A stretch of 64,000 nucleotides of DNA from contig NZ_JAJBZH010000009.1 of the NCBI RefSeq assembly GCF_020551945.1, positions 22,796 to 86,795 on the forward strand, read 5' to 3'. Made by a program: the position numbers and the translations under genes. Below the pieces are notes generated by a model. That model was not told where the DNA came from, ran no database searches, and worked only from the letters and a program-made list of their open reading frames with translations. This DNA comes from Cellulosimicrobium marinum (GTDB taxonomy: Bacteria; Actinomycetota; Actinomycetes; Actinomycetales; Cellulomonadaceae). Shown here piece after piece: positions 21,761-30,082 of this stretch (within the stretch, counting starts at the first letter, position 1; each line of letters begins with the position of its first letter).

Positions 21761-22524
21761 TGCGGGTCGTCATCGCCGGGGCCGGGTCCGTGGGCCGCTC
21801 GATCGCCCGCGAGCTCCTCAGCCACGACCACGACGTGATGCTCGTCGACAAGCAGCCCGCGGCGATGCGCGTCGCCCAGGTCGCCGAGGCGGACTGGCTG
21901 CTCGCCGACGCGTGCGAGCTGTCCACGCTCGCCGACGCGAAGGTCGACGAGTGCGACGTCATCGTCGCCGCGACGGGTGACGACAAGGTCAACCTCGTCG
22001 TCTCGCTCCTCGCGAAGACCGAGTTCGGGGTGCCGCGGACCGTCGCGCGGGTCAACAACCCCAAGAACGAGTGGATGTTCGACGAGTCGTGGGGCGTCGA
22101 CGTCGCCGTCTCCACGCCGCGCATCATGACGGCGATGGTCGAGGAGGCCGTGGCCGTCGGGGACCTCGTGCGCATCTTCACGTTCCACCAGTCCGGCGCC
22201 GACATCCTCGAGGTGACCTTGCCGGCGTCCTCCCCGCTCGTCGGGCGACGCGTGGGCGCGATCGCGTGGCCCGCGGACACGGTGCTCGCCGCCGTCGTGC
22301 GCGGCACGCGCCCCATCGCGCCGAGCCAGGACGACACGCTGGAGGCGGGCGACGAGCTCCTCCTCGTCACCGGGAACGAGGCGGACGAGGAGGCGCTGTC
22401 CCGGCTGCTGGCCGACGGTTCCGACGGCGCGGCGCCGGTCCGCGACGTCGCGGACGTGCTCGTGCCGGACGGGCCCGTCGGGGACGCGCCGGACGACGAG
22501 GGCGAGGACGGGTCGCTCGGCTGA
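21760..22524 (+). CDS. TrkA-family potassium regulatory protein (RCK), second of pair
   Basis: A 254-residue partner of the preceding gene, with which it shares one base of the stop/start (TGATG). The Rossmann motif VVIAGAGSVGRSIARELL and acidic VDKQP strand end are clear. The ATGDDKVNLVVSLLAK segment and RCK_C region (LEVTLPASSPLVGRRV) follow. The last 35 residues are acidic and low in complexity. The two RCK proteins probably form a hetero-oligomer controlling the APC-type permease encoded on the other strand. Convergent with a DUF3159 gene; only 43 bases separate the two stops and I see no strong hairpin there. Confidence 0.85.
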   Translation: MRVVIAGAGSVGRSIARELLSHDHDVMLVDKQPAAMRVAQVAEADWLLADACELSTLADAKVDECDVIVAATGDDKVNLVVSLLAKTEFGVPRTVARVNNPKNEWMFDESWGVDVAVSTPRIMTAMVEEAVAVGDLVRIFTFHQSGADILEVTLPASSPLVGRRVGAIAWPADTVLAAVVRGTRPIAPSQDDTLEAGDELLLVTGNEADEEALSRLLADGSDGAAPVRDVADVLVPDGPVGDAPDDEGEDGSLG

Positions 22525-22567
22525 GAGCTGCGCCTCGGGGCCTCGTCGATCAGGCCGGACGGGCCGC

Positions 22568-23425
22568 TCAGGCCGGACGACGGCGCACGAGCACCCAGGT
22601 GAGCCAGAGCACGAGCGCCCAGAGCGGCAGGCCCATGACCAGCCGCGCGGTGCCCAGCCAGCCCACGGAACCCTCGAGGTACAGCGGCACCTGGACCGCG
22701 AGGCGGACGCCGAACAGGCCCACCCACAGCCACGTCGCGCCGACGTAGCGACGCATCAGCGCGCGGTCGCCCCGCCACGAGGCCGCCCAGGCCGCGAACC
22801 CGCCCTGCGGCGCGGCGTCGGCGGCGGGCGATCCCGCCGACCCCGTCGACGCCGGCGGCGCCGTCGCCGTCGTGTCGTCGGACGCCCGTGCCTCGTCCTC
22901 GTCCCGCGCGGCGCCGAACCCGCTGCGCAGGCCCTCGACGACGAGACCGACCAGCGGCCAGCGCGCCACCAGCGAGACGAGGAGGACCGCGAGGTACGCG
23001 GCGTTGGTCCACAGGCCCCAGGCGAAGTAGTCCTGCGCCTCGCCCGAGCGCCAGGCCCACACGACGCCGATCCCGACGCCGAGCAGCCCCCCGAGGGCCT
23101 GGGTGACCGGGGTCCGCTGCGCGAGACGCACGACGAGGGCGGCCAGCGCGACCGCGACCGAGGACACGAGCGCCCACGACAGCTCGCGCGTCGCGACGAA
23201 CGCGACGACGAAGACGAGACCGGGCGCGACGGACTCGACGAGACCGCGGACGCCGCCGACGGCCTCCGCGAGCGAGAACTGCTCGCCGGTCAGGGCGCGG
23301 ACGCCGCGCGCGGGACCGTCCTCCGGCGCGGCGGCGTCGGCCACCACCGTCTCCGCCGTCTCGATCTCCCGTGCGCGCTCGTGCTGGTCGCCGTGCCCGT
23401 CCGGCGGCGTCTGGTGCTGGGTCAT
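22568..23425 (-). CDS. DUF3159 family membrane protein
   Basis: A 285-residue protein. A charged Glu/Asp/Ala N-terminus of about 55 residues is followed by five to six hydrophobic segments (for example GLVFVVAFVATREL, WALVSSVAVALAALVV, YLAVLLVSLVARWPLV). A cytosolic Ala/Thr/Pro linker splits them, and the C-terminal pair ends in LVLWLTWVLVRRRPA. This matches the actinobacterial DUF3159 family, of unknown function. It is the third gene of a tight leftward cluster: its start lies seven bases after the stop of the OB-fold gene. Co-expression with an OB-fold protein and a DUF3710 protein is a conserved actinobacterial arrangement as far as I recall. Confidence 0.8.
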   Translation of the reverse strand: MTQHQTPPDGHGDQHERAREIETAETVVADAAAPEDGPARGVRALTGEQFSLAEAVGGVRGLVESVAPGLVFVVAFVATRELSWALVSSVAVALAALVVRLAQRTPVTQALGGLLGVGIGVVWAWRSGEAQDYFAWGLWTNAAYLAVLLVSLVARWPLVGLVVEGLRSGFGAARDEDEARASDDTTATAPPASTGSAGSPAADAAPQGGFAAWAASWRGDRALMRRYVGATWLWVGLFGVRLAVQVPLYLEGSVGWLGTARLVMGLPLWALVLWLTWVLVRRRPA

Positions 23426-23432
23426 CCGTCCC

Positions 23433-23807
23433 TCACTCGCCCGGCTTCGCGAGCAGCTCGTACCGGGGGTTGAACATGGTGCGGCGCCCGTCGACCTCGC
23501 ACACGAGGCCCTCGACGAGAGCACGGCGGCCGGGCTCGACGCCCGCGATGCGGCGTCGACCGAGCCACACGAGGTCGAGGGAGCCGGAGCCGTCGTAGAG
23601 CTCCACCTCGACGGTGGGGACGCCCTCGCGAGGGCGCAGCACCACCGAGCGCAGGATGCCCGTGACCTTCGCGCGGCGACGGTTGGGCAGCTCGGACACG
23701 GCCCGGCACCCCTTCTGCCGGGCTGCCTCGGTGCGCTCCTCGTCGGCGGCGACCTCTTCCTGGGACGCGAGCGCCGCGTGCCAGGCATCGCGCAGGGTGG
23801 GGCTCAC
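23433..23807 (-). CDS. OB-fold nucleic-acid-binding protein
   Basis: A 124-residue protein with a short helical N-terminus and an OB-fold core: RAKVTGILRSVVLRPREGVP, then VEVELYDGSGSLDLVWLGRR and RALVEGLVCEVDGRRTMFNP. This resembles the tRNA_anti-like domain at the start of RecG. It probably binds single-stranded DNA or RNA, but no function is established. It starts at GTG 23805-23807, one base after the DUF3710 stop, and is followed by the DUF3159 gene, so it is in the middle of a three-gene operon. A single Cys lies in KGCRAV. Confidence 0.75.
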   Translation of the reverse strand: MSPTLRDAWHAALASQEEVAADEERTEAARQKGCRAVSELPNRRRAKVTGILRSVVLRPREGVPTVEVELYDGSGSLDLVWLGRRRIAGVEPGRRALVEGLVCEVDGRRTMFNPRYELLAKPGE

Positions 23808-23808
23808 G

Positions 23809-24534
23809 TCACCGGATCTCCGTGATCTCGGGCCCGCGGGTCAACGGGTCGAACGACGGCGTCTCCGGAGCTCCCTCGGGCGTGGCGGGTGCCGCGGCGG
23901 GCGCCTTGCCCGGCAGGTGCAGGGTGAGCAGGTCGCGCGGCGGGCGCGGGCTCTGGTCGCGCACGACGACGATGTTCGCGAAGACCGACTCGAGGAGCCG
24001 CGCCTCCTGCTGGTCCACGGCGGCCTTGCCGGTGAGCACGCCGCGCAGGAACCAGCGGGGCCCGTCCACACCGACGAAGCGGGCCGGGCGCACGCCGGTG
24101 CGGCCGTCCGGCGACTGCGCCGGGATGCGGGCGATGAGCTCGCGGCCGAACGGGCCGGGGACGTCGTCGACGGTCCCGCCCTGCTTCGTCACCGAGGCCG
24201 CGATCTCCTGACGGATCTCGTCCCAGATCCCCTCGGAGCGGGGTGCGGCGAACGCCTGCACCTGCAGGCCGGACCCGGCGACGGCGCAGGCCACGCCCGT
24301 GATGCGCTGGGTCTTCTTGTCGACCTCCATGCGCAGCTCCATGCCGGGCAGCCCCGGCAGCCACACGGCGCCCAGGTCGACCCGGGGCCCGCGCTCCGGC
24401 ACCTGCGACGCGTCGAACGGGCCGCGGGCCGGCGCCTGCGCGTCGGCCTCGTCCGGCGTGGTCGTACCCTCGTCGGCGTCCTGGGGGGCGGTCGGCTCGG
24501 TGTCCTGCGACCTCGAGCGGCGGAACAGACCCAC
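23809..24534 (-). CDS. DUF3710 family protein
   Basis: A 241-residue soluble protein. The first 45 residues are acidic and disordered after a basic GLFRRSR start. The conserved core has VDLGAVWLPGLPGMELRME, an LQVQAFAAPRSEGIWDEIR region and a GPRWFLRGVLTG motif, which fit the actinobacterial DUF3710 family of unknown function. GTG 24532-24534 has a GAAGGAG site seven bases upstream. It is the first gene of the DUF3710/OB-fold/DUF3159 operon; TAGTGT at 24603-24608 (minus strand) is a possible -10. Dut lies just upstream and on the same strand. Confidence 0.75.
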   Translation of the reverse strand: MGLFRRSRSQDTEPTAPQDADEGTTTPDEADAQAPARGPFDASQVPERGPRVDLGAVWLPGLPGMELRMEVDKKTQRITGVACAVAGSGLQVQAFAAPRSEGIWDEIRQEIAASVTKQGGTVDDVPGPFGRELIARIPAQSPDGRTGVRPARFVGVDGPRWFLRGVLTGKAAVDQQEARLLESVFANIVVVRDQSPRPPRDLLTLHLPGKAPAAAPATPEGAPETPSFDPLTRGPEITEIR

Positions 24535-24576
24535 GAAAGAGCTCCTTCACCTGCCCGGCCGGGCCGGGTCTTCTCG

Positions 24577-24595
24577 CGGGGCGGCGTTCGCCCCG
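24577..24595 (-). terminator. Possible terminator of dut
   Basis: CGGGGCG (24577-24583) pairs with CGCCCCG (24589-24595) around a five-base loop, 80 bases past the dut stop. It is short and has no T-tract, so the call is weak. Confidence 0.35.
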
Positions 24596-24675
24596 GCCTT
24601 CCACACTAGTCCTCGTCCGACGTGTCGTCGGTCACGCCCACCCAGCGGGAGGCCGGGGGCGCGGCGGCGCACCCT

Positions 24676-25152
24676 TCACGGCGCGGCGGACCAGCCTCCG
24701 CTCGACCCGAAGCCGCCCTCGCCCCGGTGCGACCCGGGCAGGCGCTCCGCCGGGACGAACCGCGCCCGCTCGACCTTCTGCACGACCAGCTGGGCGACGC
24801 GGTCGCCGCGCCGCAGCACCACCGGCTCGGCGGCGTCGGTGTTGAGCAGGGTCACCTTGATCTCGCCGCGGTACCCCGCGTCGACCGTGCCCGGCGCGTT
24901 GACGACCGTCAGCCCGTGACGTGCCGCGAGCCCCGAGCGCGGGTGCACGAAGGCGGCGTAGCCGTCCGGGAGCGCGATCGCGACCCCCGTCGGCACGACG
25001 GCGCGCTGCCCGGGCCCGAGCTCGACGTCGACGGTCGTCACGAGGTCGGCGCCCGCGTCGCCGGGGTGGGCGTAGGCGGGGACGGGGACGTCGTCGAGGA
25101 GCGTGATGAGGACGTCGACGTCCGTGGTCGGAGGCTGCTGCTGCGTCGGCAC
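24676..25152 (-). CDS. dut: dUTP diphosphatase
   Basis: A 158-residue trimeric-type dUTPase, which hydrolyses dUTP to dUMP and pyrophosphate. All five family motifs are visible in order: [32 protein letters not shown] with the uracil-binding hairpin, [10 protein letters not shown], and GEGGFGSSG as the C-terminal arm that closes over the active site. GTG 25150-25152 is preceded seven bases upstream by TAGGCT, a good leaderless -10; the codons further upstream are Arg/Pro-rich and look untranslated. It is divergent from a DUF3093 gene, the same neighbourhood I recall in other actinobacteria. Confidence 0.96.
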   Translation of the reverse strand: MPTQQQPPTTDVDVLITLLDDVPVPAYAHPGDAGADLVTTVDVELGPGQRAVVPTGVAIALPDGYAAFVHPRSGLAARHGLTVVNAPGTVDAGYRGEIKVTLLNTDAAEPVVLRRGDRVAQLVVQKVERARFVPAERLPGSHRGEGGFGSSGGWSAAP

Positions 25153-25159
25153 CCGCCAG

Positions 25160-25165
25160 AGCCTA
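25160..25165 (-). promoter_or_regulatory. -10 element (TAGGCT), leaderless start of dut
   Basis: TAGGCT on the minus strand, seven bases before GTG 25152. It matches TANNNT, and no ribosome binding site fits in the gap. Confidence 0.6.
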
Positions 25166-25262
25166 GTCCGCGCCCGCGGGTGCGGACACCTCCGCGCCGC
25201 CCGGCGCCGGGCGCCGCCTCGCGGCACCGGACCGGGGGGACGACGCCTGGGATGATGGACGC

Positions 25263-25778
25263 ATGACGCGAGCGGACCAGCCCTCCCGACCGACCGACCG
25301 ACCGGCGCGCCAGGGCGCCGTCGCGTTCCGCGAGCGGGTCCTTCCCGGGCCGGGCGGCTGGGTCGCGGCCCTCGCGTTCGCCGCGGTGCTCGGCGTCGCG
25401 CTGTGGCCCGCGAGCCCCGCCACGGGTGTCGTCGTCGGGCTCGTCGCCGCGGTTCTCGGCGTGGCCGCCCTGGTCGCCACGTCTCCCGTCGTGAGCGTGC
25501 ACGACGGCGCGCTGCGGGCCGGGAGGGCGACGATCCCCGTGACCCTCACCGGCCCGGTGCGCGCGCTCGACGCGGAGGAGATGCGCACCGAGCTCGGTCC
25601 GGTGCTCGACGCGCGCGCCTACGTGTGCCTGCGCGCGTGGGCGCGCACCGGGGTCCGTCTCGAGCTGCACGACGCCGAGGACCCGACGCCCTACTGGCTC
25701 GTCTCGACGCGTCGCGCCCCGGAGCTCGCGGACGCGCTGCGCGCCGCCGGCGCGGCACCGGACGTCCCCTCCCCCTGA
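25263..25778 (+). CDS. DUF3093 family membrane protein
   Basis: A 171-residue protein. After a hydrophilic 25-residue start it has two adjacent hydrophobic helices ([17 protein letters not shown] and [18 protein letters not shown]). A cytosolic domain of about 100 residues follows with the motif [21 protein letters not shown] and the near-terminal [12 protein letters not shown]. This matches DUF3093, an actinobacterial family of unknown function usually next to dut. ATG 25263 is preceded six bases upstream by GATGAT, a possible leaderless -10. The stop codon lies inside the first unit of a short tandem repeat. Confidence 0.8.
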   Translation: MTRADQPSRPTDRPARQGAVAFRERVLPGPGGWVAALAFAAVLGVALWPASPATGVVVGLVAAVLGVAALVATSPVVSVHDGALRAGRATIPVTLTGPVRALDAEEMRTELGPVLDARAYVCLRAWARTGVRLELHDAEDPTPYWLVSTRRAPELADALRAAGAAPDVPSP

Positions 25779-25848
25779 GCGTCGTCCCCCCTGAGCGTCG
25801 TCCCCCCTGACCGTCGCCCCCTGACCGTCGCCCCCTGACCGTCGTCGC
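25775..25848. repeat. Short tandem repeat, five units of 14-16 bp
   Basis: Two 16-base units of CTGAGCGTCGTCCCCC are followed by three 14-base units of the CTGACCGTCG type. The first unit contains the TGA stop of the DUF3093 gene and the rest is non-coding. Units differ by a two-base contraction, which is typical of slipped-strand growth. Confidence 0.8.
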
Positions 25849-25878
25849 CGGACCGGCCGCAGGGTGACGACGGACACG

Positions 25879-25917
25879 ACGACGGCCGCCGCCCGCGGTG
25901 GGGGCGACGGCCGTCGT
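25879..25917. terminator. Bidirectional hairpin terminator
   Basis: Bases 25879-25894 pair with 25902-25917 at 15 of 16 positions around a seven-base loop. It sits between the convergent DUF3093 and DUF4193 genes, 18 bases from the DUF4193 stop. Confidence 0.65.
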
Positions 25918-25935
25918 GACGATGGGGCCCGAGGC

Positions 25936-26235
25936 TCAGGCGGCGCACTCCGAGCAGATCTGCTGCCCGTTCTTCTCGTACGCGAGCTGGCTGCGGTGGT
26001 GCACGAGGAAGCAGCTCGAGCAGGTGAACTCGTCCGCCTGCCGCGGCAGCACCCGGACGGAGAGCTCCTCGCCGGACAGGTCCGCGCCGGGGAGCTCGAA
26101 ACCTTCCGCCGCCTCGGTCTCGTCCTCGTCCACAACGCCCGAGCTCTTGTCGGAGCGACGAGCCTGCAGCTCCTGGATCGAGTCCTCGCTGAGCTCCTCT
26201 TCGCTCTTGCGGGGGGCGTCGTAGTCTGTTGCCAT
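25936..26235 (-). CDS. DUF4193 family zinc-ribbon-like protein
   Basis: A 99-residue actinobacterial protein. The acidic N-terminal half (SEEELSEDSIQELQARR, DEDETEAAEGFEL) is followed by a compact C-terminal domain. Its two cysteine pairs, CSSC and CSEC (TCSSCFLVHHRSQLAYEKNG followed by QQICSEC), should bind one zinc ion. This fits DUF4193, which is near-universal in actinobacteria and of unknown role; the acidic stretch plus zinc ribbon suggests contact with a nucleic-acid or transcription complex, which is inference. ATG 26233-26235 is preceded by GGAGAG. It has its own long upstream region. Confidence 0.85.
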   Translation of the reverse strand: MATDYDAPRKSEEELSEDSIQELQARRSDKSSGVVDEDETEAAEGFELPGADLSGEELSVRVLPRQADEFTCSSCFLVHHRSQLAYEKNGQQICSECAA

Positions 26236-26577
26236 CTGTGAGGTCACTCTCCGGAAGTAGTCGATAGCGACTGCGCGCGCCGGAACGGCCGACGGTCGCC
26301 GGTCGTGCCGGACGGCACGAGGTGCGGGACGTCGGGGGAGCGTCCCGGGACGTGACGTGCCCCGAGGTCGTCGTGGTACGTGCACGCTGGTCAATGCGTG
26401 GCGCCCCGGAATTGTTCCCGGCGGGCCCCCGGATTCTGCACCATTTCCAGCGCTGATGCACTCCGAGGCGCGAGCAGCGCCCCGTGGCCTTCGTCACGAC
26501 GTCCCCGACCGGCGCGGGCGCGGCTCGCAGGGGCCCGTCGCCGGGGTCCGGGCGGACCGGGAGGAGCCGTCGCCGGC
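26236..26577. other. Intergenic region upstream of DUF4193 gene
   Basis: A 342-base stretch without a convincing gene, and noticeably less GC-rich around 26391-26465. On the minus strand it has a TTGACC near 26388-26393 that could be a -35. A small hairpin CGTGCC/GGCACG spans 26304-26319. It must hold the DUF4193 promoter and the end of the upstream operon, but I cannot place a -10 with confidence. Confidence 0.4.
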
Positions 26578-27429
26578 TCAGTCGTCGCTGTCCGCGGACA
26601 GCTCCTCGAGCAGGGACACGAGCTCGCCCGCACGGGCCGCGGGTCCCGCCACGGTCATCGCCCGCCCGGCCGGGGAGCCGCGCAGCCCGCTGACGCGCGC
26701 ACCGGCCTCCTGGGCGATCAAGCCTCCGGCGGCGAGGTCCCACGGGTTCAGGCCGCGCTCGTAGTAGAGGTCGAGCTCACCGCTCGCGACGAGGCACAGG
26801 TCGATGGCCGCCGAGCCGAGGCGACGGATGTCCCGCACGCGTGGGATGACGTCGACGAGCACGCGGGCCTGGGCGCGGCGACGGTCCGGGTCGTAGCCGA
26901 AGCCCGTCCCGACGAGGCACTGCGCGAGGTCGTCCGGGCCGACGACGTGCAGCGGGCGGCCGTCGACCGTCGCCCCGCCGCCCAGCCCCGCGGTCCACGT
27001 CCGGTCGTCCACCACGGAGTGCACCGCGCCGGCGAGGACGGTCCACTCCTGCGGGTCGGGAGGCCCGACGACCGCCGCGACCGACACCCCGTACGACGCG
27101 ACGCCGTACAGGTAGTTGACGGTGCCGTCGATCGGGTCGACGACCCACGTGATGCCCGTCGTCCCGGGCGAGGCCCCGTCCTCCTCGCCGAGGACCGCGT
27201 CCCCCGGCCGTGCCGCCGCGATCTCCCGGCGCAGGAGCGCCTCGGAGTCCGCGTCCATGCGCGTCACGACGTCGGTCGCGTTCGACTTCGTCGCGGCGAC
27301 CTCGACGCGCTCCGGCCGGCCGGAGCGCACGAGCTCGCCCGCGGTCCGGGCGAGGTGCTCGGCCAGTCGGCGCAGGTCGGCCACGGTCACGTCGTCGGGC
27401 AGGCGGGGGTCGTCGATGAAGGAGTGCAC
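26578..27429 (-). CDS. Inositol monophosphatase family protein
   Basis: A 283-residue Mg2+-dependent phosphatase of the IMPase/FIG superfamily. Motif A is visible as GEEDG, with DPIDGTVNYLYG as the metal- and catalytic-site motif, and WDLAAGGLIAQEAGA as the C-terminal motif. Substrates in actinobacteria include inositol 1-phosphate (for phosphatidylinositol and mycothiol), histidinol phosphate and NADP; the sequence alone does not decide. I start it at GTG 27427-27429 because AGGA lies seven bases upstream. GTG 27433-27435 is the alternative and would overlap the TRIC gene stop as GTGA. Either way the two genes are coupled. Confidence 0.85.
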   Translation of the reverse strand: MHSFIDDPRLPDDVTVADLRRLAEHLARTAGELVRSGRPERVEVAATKSNATDVVTRMDADSEALLRREIAAARPGDAVLGEEDGASPGTTGITWVVDPIDGTVNYLYGVASYGVSVAAVVGPPDPQEWTVLAGAVHSVVDDRTWTAGLGGGATVDGRPLHVVGPDDLAQCLVGTGFGYDPDRRRAQARVLVDVIPRVRDIRRLGSAAIDLCLVASGELDLYYERGLNPWDLAAGGLIAQEAGARVSGLRGSPAGRAMTVAGPAARAGELVSLLEELSADSDD

Positions 27430-27431
27430 GC

Positions 27432-28085
27432 TCACATCCTGCCGGACCCCGGCCGGCGGCGGCGACCCTCCCACGGACCGGGCGCCGACCATCCCATGCG
27501 CAGCGAGAGCAGCCGGAACCCCAGGACGAGCGCGAGCACCGCCGCCTGGGACGCGAGCCCGAGCAGACCGGCCTCACCCAGGACGGCGGTGAGCGCGGCA
27601 CCCGCGAGCGCGGGGATCGCGTAGAGCTGCTTGTCCTGGAACAGCAGCGGGGTCTCGTTCGTGAGGACGTCGCGCAGGATCCCCCCGCCGACACCGGTGA
27701 GGACGCCCGCGAACACGGCCGCGAGCGGACCGACGCCGTAGTCGAGGCCCTTCATGGTGCCGGAGAGCACGAACAGGGCCAACGCCCCGGCGTCGAGCAC
27801 GATGATGCTGCGGCGCAGGCGCTCGAGACGGGGGTGCCAGAAGAACGTCACGACGCCTGCCGCGACCGCGACCGCGACGAGGCGCCAGTCCGAGATGCCG
27901 ACGGGGGGCGTCGCACCGATGAGCACGTCGCGCAGCAGTCCCCCGCCGAGCCCGGCGACCCATGCGAGGACCAGGACGCCGACCAGGTCGAAGCGCTTGC
28001 GGACCGCGGCGAGCCCTCCGGACAACGCGGCGAAGAACACCCCGCCCAGCTCCAGGGCGTCGCCGGGGACGAGGTCGAGGATCAC
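27432..28085 (-). CDS. TRIC-family cation channel (UPF0126/YadS-like)
   Basis: A 217-residue membrane protein made of two similar three-helix halves plus a seventh helix. Each half carries the family loop: GGGLLRDVLIG in the first and GGGILRDVL in the second. These are the K+-path residues of trimeric intracellular cation channels. Bacterial homologues are potassium-selective homotrimers; the physiological role is poorly known. I place the start at GTG 28083-28085 (VILDLVPGDALEL), where the first helix begins; the in-frame codons before it are weak. The stop overlaps the start region of the phosphatase gene. Confidence 0.85.
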   Translation of the reverse strand: MILDLVPGDALELGGVFFAALSGGLAAVRKRFDLVGVLVLAWVAGLGGGLLRDVLIGATPPVGISDWRLVAVAVAAGVVTFFWHPRLERLRRSIIVLDAGALALFVLSGTMKGLDYGVGPLAAVFAGVLTGVGGGILRDVLTNETPLLFQDKQLYAIPALAGAALTAVLGEAGLLGLASQAAVLALVLGFRLLSLRMGWSAPGPWEGRRRRPGSGRM

Positions 28086-28170
28086 GAGGGCATCATCCCA
28101 GGCGCGAGTCCGCGGCACACCGGGGCGTGTTGCGCCGCGGGGGTGGGCGAGGATGGCACCCTCGAGGGAG

Positions 28171-28192
28171 CGCGGGCGCGCTGACGCCCGCG
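28171..28192 (+). other. Hairpin in the sepH 5' leader
   Basis: CGCGGGCG (28171-28178) pairs with CGCCCGCG (28185-28192), 18 bases before the sepH ATG. If transcribed it would lie just ahead of the ribosome binding site. It could equally be a terminator-like remnant. Confidence 0.35.
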
Positions 28193-28210
28193 GGCGACAC
28201 GGGAGGACCG

Positions 28211-29317
28211 ATGGACGAGCTGGAGCTGGTGAGGCTGCACGAGGACGGGGAGCACCTCGTCCTCGGCAGGGCGGACGGCGACCGGTTCGTCCTGCCCATC
28301 ACCGAGGCGTTGCGTGCCGCGGTCCGCCGGGACCGACCGCACCTGGAGCACCTGCGCGCCGAGGGCGAGCGCAACCTGACGCCGCGGGAGATCCAGGCCC
28401 GCCTGCGCGCGGGCGACGACGTCGAGGACGTCGCGGACGCCGCGGGCATGGCGGTGGAGCACGTGCGCCGGTTCGCGGGCCCGGTGGTCGCCGAGCAGGA
28501 GTTCGTCGTGGAACGGGTGCGCGGCTCCCGCCAGGGCCACGACGACGACGCCCCGACCATCGCCGAGCTCGCGGAGCAGCGGTTCGCCGCCCGCGACGTC
28601 GACCCCGGCTCGGTGACCTGGAGCGCGGCCCGCGACGCGGGCTCGCCGTGGGTCGTCACCGCGTCGTTCGAGATCGCCTCCGGACCCCGCACGGCCCGGT
28701 GGTCCTACGACCCGTCGTCCCGCGCGCTCCTCGCCCTCGACGACGAGGCACGCTGGCTGTCGCAGCCCGAGGGCGAGCCGGACCGGTCCCCGGGGGCCCA
28801 GGCCGTGTTCGACGTCGACGCGTCGCCGCGCCGCGGACCGGACACGACGCGGACGGACGGCACCGACGACCTCCTGGACGACCTCGGACGACGGCGCGGG
28901 GTGCGGGCCCGCTCCGAGCCGTCGGGCGCCGACGCCACCCAGGAGCCGTTCGAGGGGTTCGGACCGCGGACGCTGCTCGACGGGCCGGGGTCCGACCCCG
29001 TGCCCCCGCCCCCGCCGTCCACGGGAGCGACGGTGGTCCGCCTGCCGTCGGTGCGGCACCCGGACGCCGAGGACCGGGCACGACCCCCGGGCGCGCCGGA
29101 GCCGGACGAGCCCCGCGACGCCGGTGACGCGACGCGCGACGAGCGGCACGACGCGCCGCACGACACGACGCGCGGGGCCAACGACGGCAGCGGCGGCGGG
29201 GCGGACCGGTCGTCGCCGCGTCCCGGGCCGCGCGACGCGCGCAAGGGCCGGAACCGGTCGCGCGCCAAGGTCCCGAGCTGGGACGAGATCGTCTTCGGGG
29301 CCCGCCCCGAGCACTGA
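28211..29317 (+). CDS. sepH: Septation protein SepH
   Basis: A 368-residue protein matching SepH (formerly DUF3071), a cell-division protein that binds FtsZ and promotes its assembly in Streptomyces and mycobacteria. The N-terminal domain (MDELELVRLHEDGEHLVL) includes a helix-turn-helix-like segment, LTPREIQARLRAGDDVEDVA followed by AAGMAVEHVRRF, which is important for function. The middle is Pro/Asp/Arg-rich and disordered, and the C-terminus ends in the conserved VPSWDEIVFG. ATG 28211 has a GGGAGG site four bases upstream. It is a single gene, divergent from the TRIC gene. Confidence 0.92.
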   Translation: MDELELVRLHEDGEHLVLGRADGDRFVLPITEALRAAVRRDRPHLEHLRAEGERNLTPREIQARLRAGDDVEDVADAAGMAVEHVRRFAGPVVAEQEFVVERVRGSRQGHDDDAPTIAELAEQRFAARDVDPGSVTWSAARDAGSPWVVTASFEIASGPRTARWSYDPSSRALLALDDEARWLSQPEGEPDRSPGAQAVFDVDASPRRGPDTTRTDGTDDLLDDLGRRRGVRARSEPSGADATQEPFEGFGPRTLLDGPGSDPVPPPPPSTGATVVRLPSVRHPDAEDRARPPGAPEPDEPRDAGDATRDERHDAPHDTTRGANDGSGGGADRSSPRPGPRDARKGRNRSRAKVPSWDEIVFGARPEH

Positions 29318-29348
29318 CACGCCGCTCACGCAGGGGCCGGACAGAGAC

Positions 29349-29384
29349 CCGCCGCACGAGCCGCCGCACGATCCGCCGCACGGC
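29349..29384. repeat. 12-bp tandem repeat, three copies
   Basis: Three consecutive 12-base units of CCGCCGCACGNN lie in the gap between sepH and tdk. It is non-coding as far as can be seen. Confidence 0.7.
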
Positions 29385-29404
29385 CCGAGCGGGCCAGGAC
29401 GCCG

Positions 29405-30046
29405 TCAGCCGTGCAGGTCGAGCGCGAGGTCGTCGGCGGGGGCGATCGCCCGAGCGGCGGCCGTGGTCATCCGTCGCATGTGGTGGCGTCGGCACAGCAC
29501 CTCGTACGCGACCTCGCCGGCTCCGTCGCCCACGTCCCCGACGACGACCTGCTCCCCCTCGACGACCATGCGCCCGTCGACCGTCCGGGCGTTGTGCGTG
29601 GCCCGCGCCCCGCACCAGCACAGCGAGTGCGCCTGGAGGACCTCCACGCGGTCGGCGAGCTCGACGAGCCGTGCGGAGCCCGGGAACAGCCGGGTGCGGA
29701 AGTCCGCGGTGATGCCGAACGCGAAGACGTCCACCTCGGTCTCGTCGACGAGGCGCGCGAGCTGCTCGACCTGGCGCGGCGAGTAGAACTGCGCCTCGTC
29801 GCACACGAGGTAGTCCACGGGCTCGGGCAGGGCCGAGACGAGCGACCAGAAGTCGGTGGCATCCGTGACCTCGTGGGCCGCGACCTCCAGCCCCAGCCGG
29901 GAGGAGAGCCGGTCCGTGCCGGCCCGGTCGTCGCGCGAGAAGATCAGGCCGCGCCGCCCCCGGGCGGCGTGGTTGTGGTCGAGCTGCAGCGCGAGGGTGG
30001 ACTTGCCGCAGTCCATGGTTCCGGAGAAGAAGACGAGCTCGGCCAC
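29405..30046 (-). CDS. tdk: Thymidine kinase
   Basis: A 213-residue type II thymidine kinase, phosphorylating thymidine to dTMP in salvage. It begins at once with the P-loop GTMDCGKST (residues 9-17). DEAQFYSPRQVEQL is the catalytic-base region. A zinc-binding lasso domain contains LCWCGARATHNART and the later VLCRRHH. GTG 30044-30046 has GAGGAG eight bases upstream. It is convergent with sepH and lies downstream of the phosphodiesterase-like gene, 36 bases after it. All motifs expected for activity are present. Confidence 0.95.
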   Translation of the reverse strand: MAELVFFSGTMDCGKSTLALQLDHNHAARGRRGLIFSRDDRAGTDRLSSRLGLEVAAHEVTDATDFWSLVSALPEPVDYLVCDEAQFYSPRQVEQLARLVDETEVDVFAFGITADFRTRLFPGSARLVELADRVEVLQAHSLCWCGARATHNARTVDGRMVVEGEQVVVGDVGDGAGEVAYEVLCRRHHMRRMTTAAARAIAPADDLALDLHG

Positions 30047-30082
30047 GGGGAGGCTCCTCGGTCGTGGGGTGGTGCGGCGCGG

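Noticed and set aside
22525..22567. A terminator between the RCK gene and DUF3159
   Set aside because: There is a direct repeat of CAGGCCGGACG but no convincing inverted repeat.
25775..29384. Repeats at 25775-25848 and 29349-29384 as a CRISPR or att site
   Set aside because: Units are directly adjacent without spacers and there are no cas genes, integrase or tRNA nearby.
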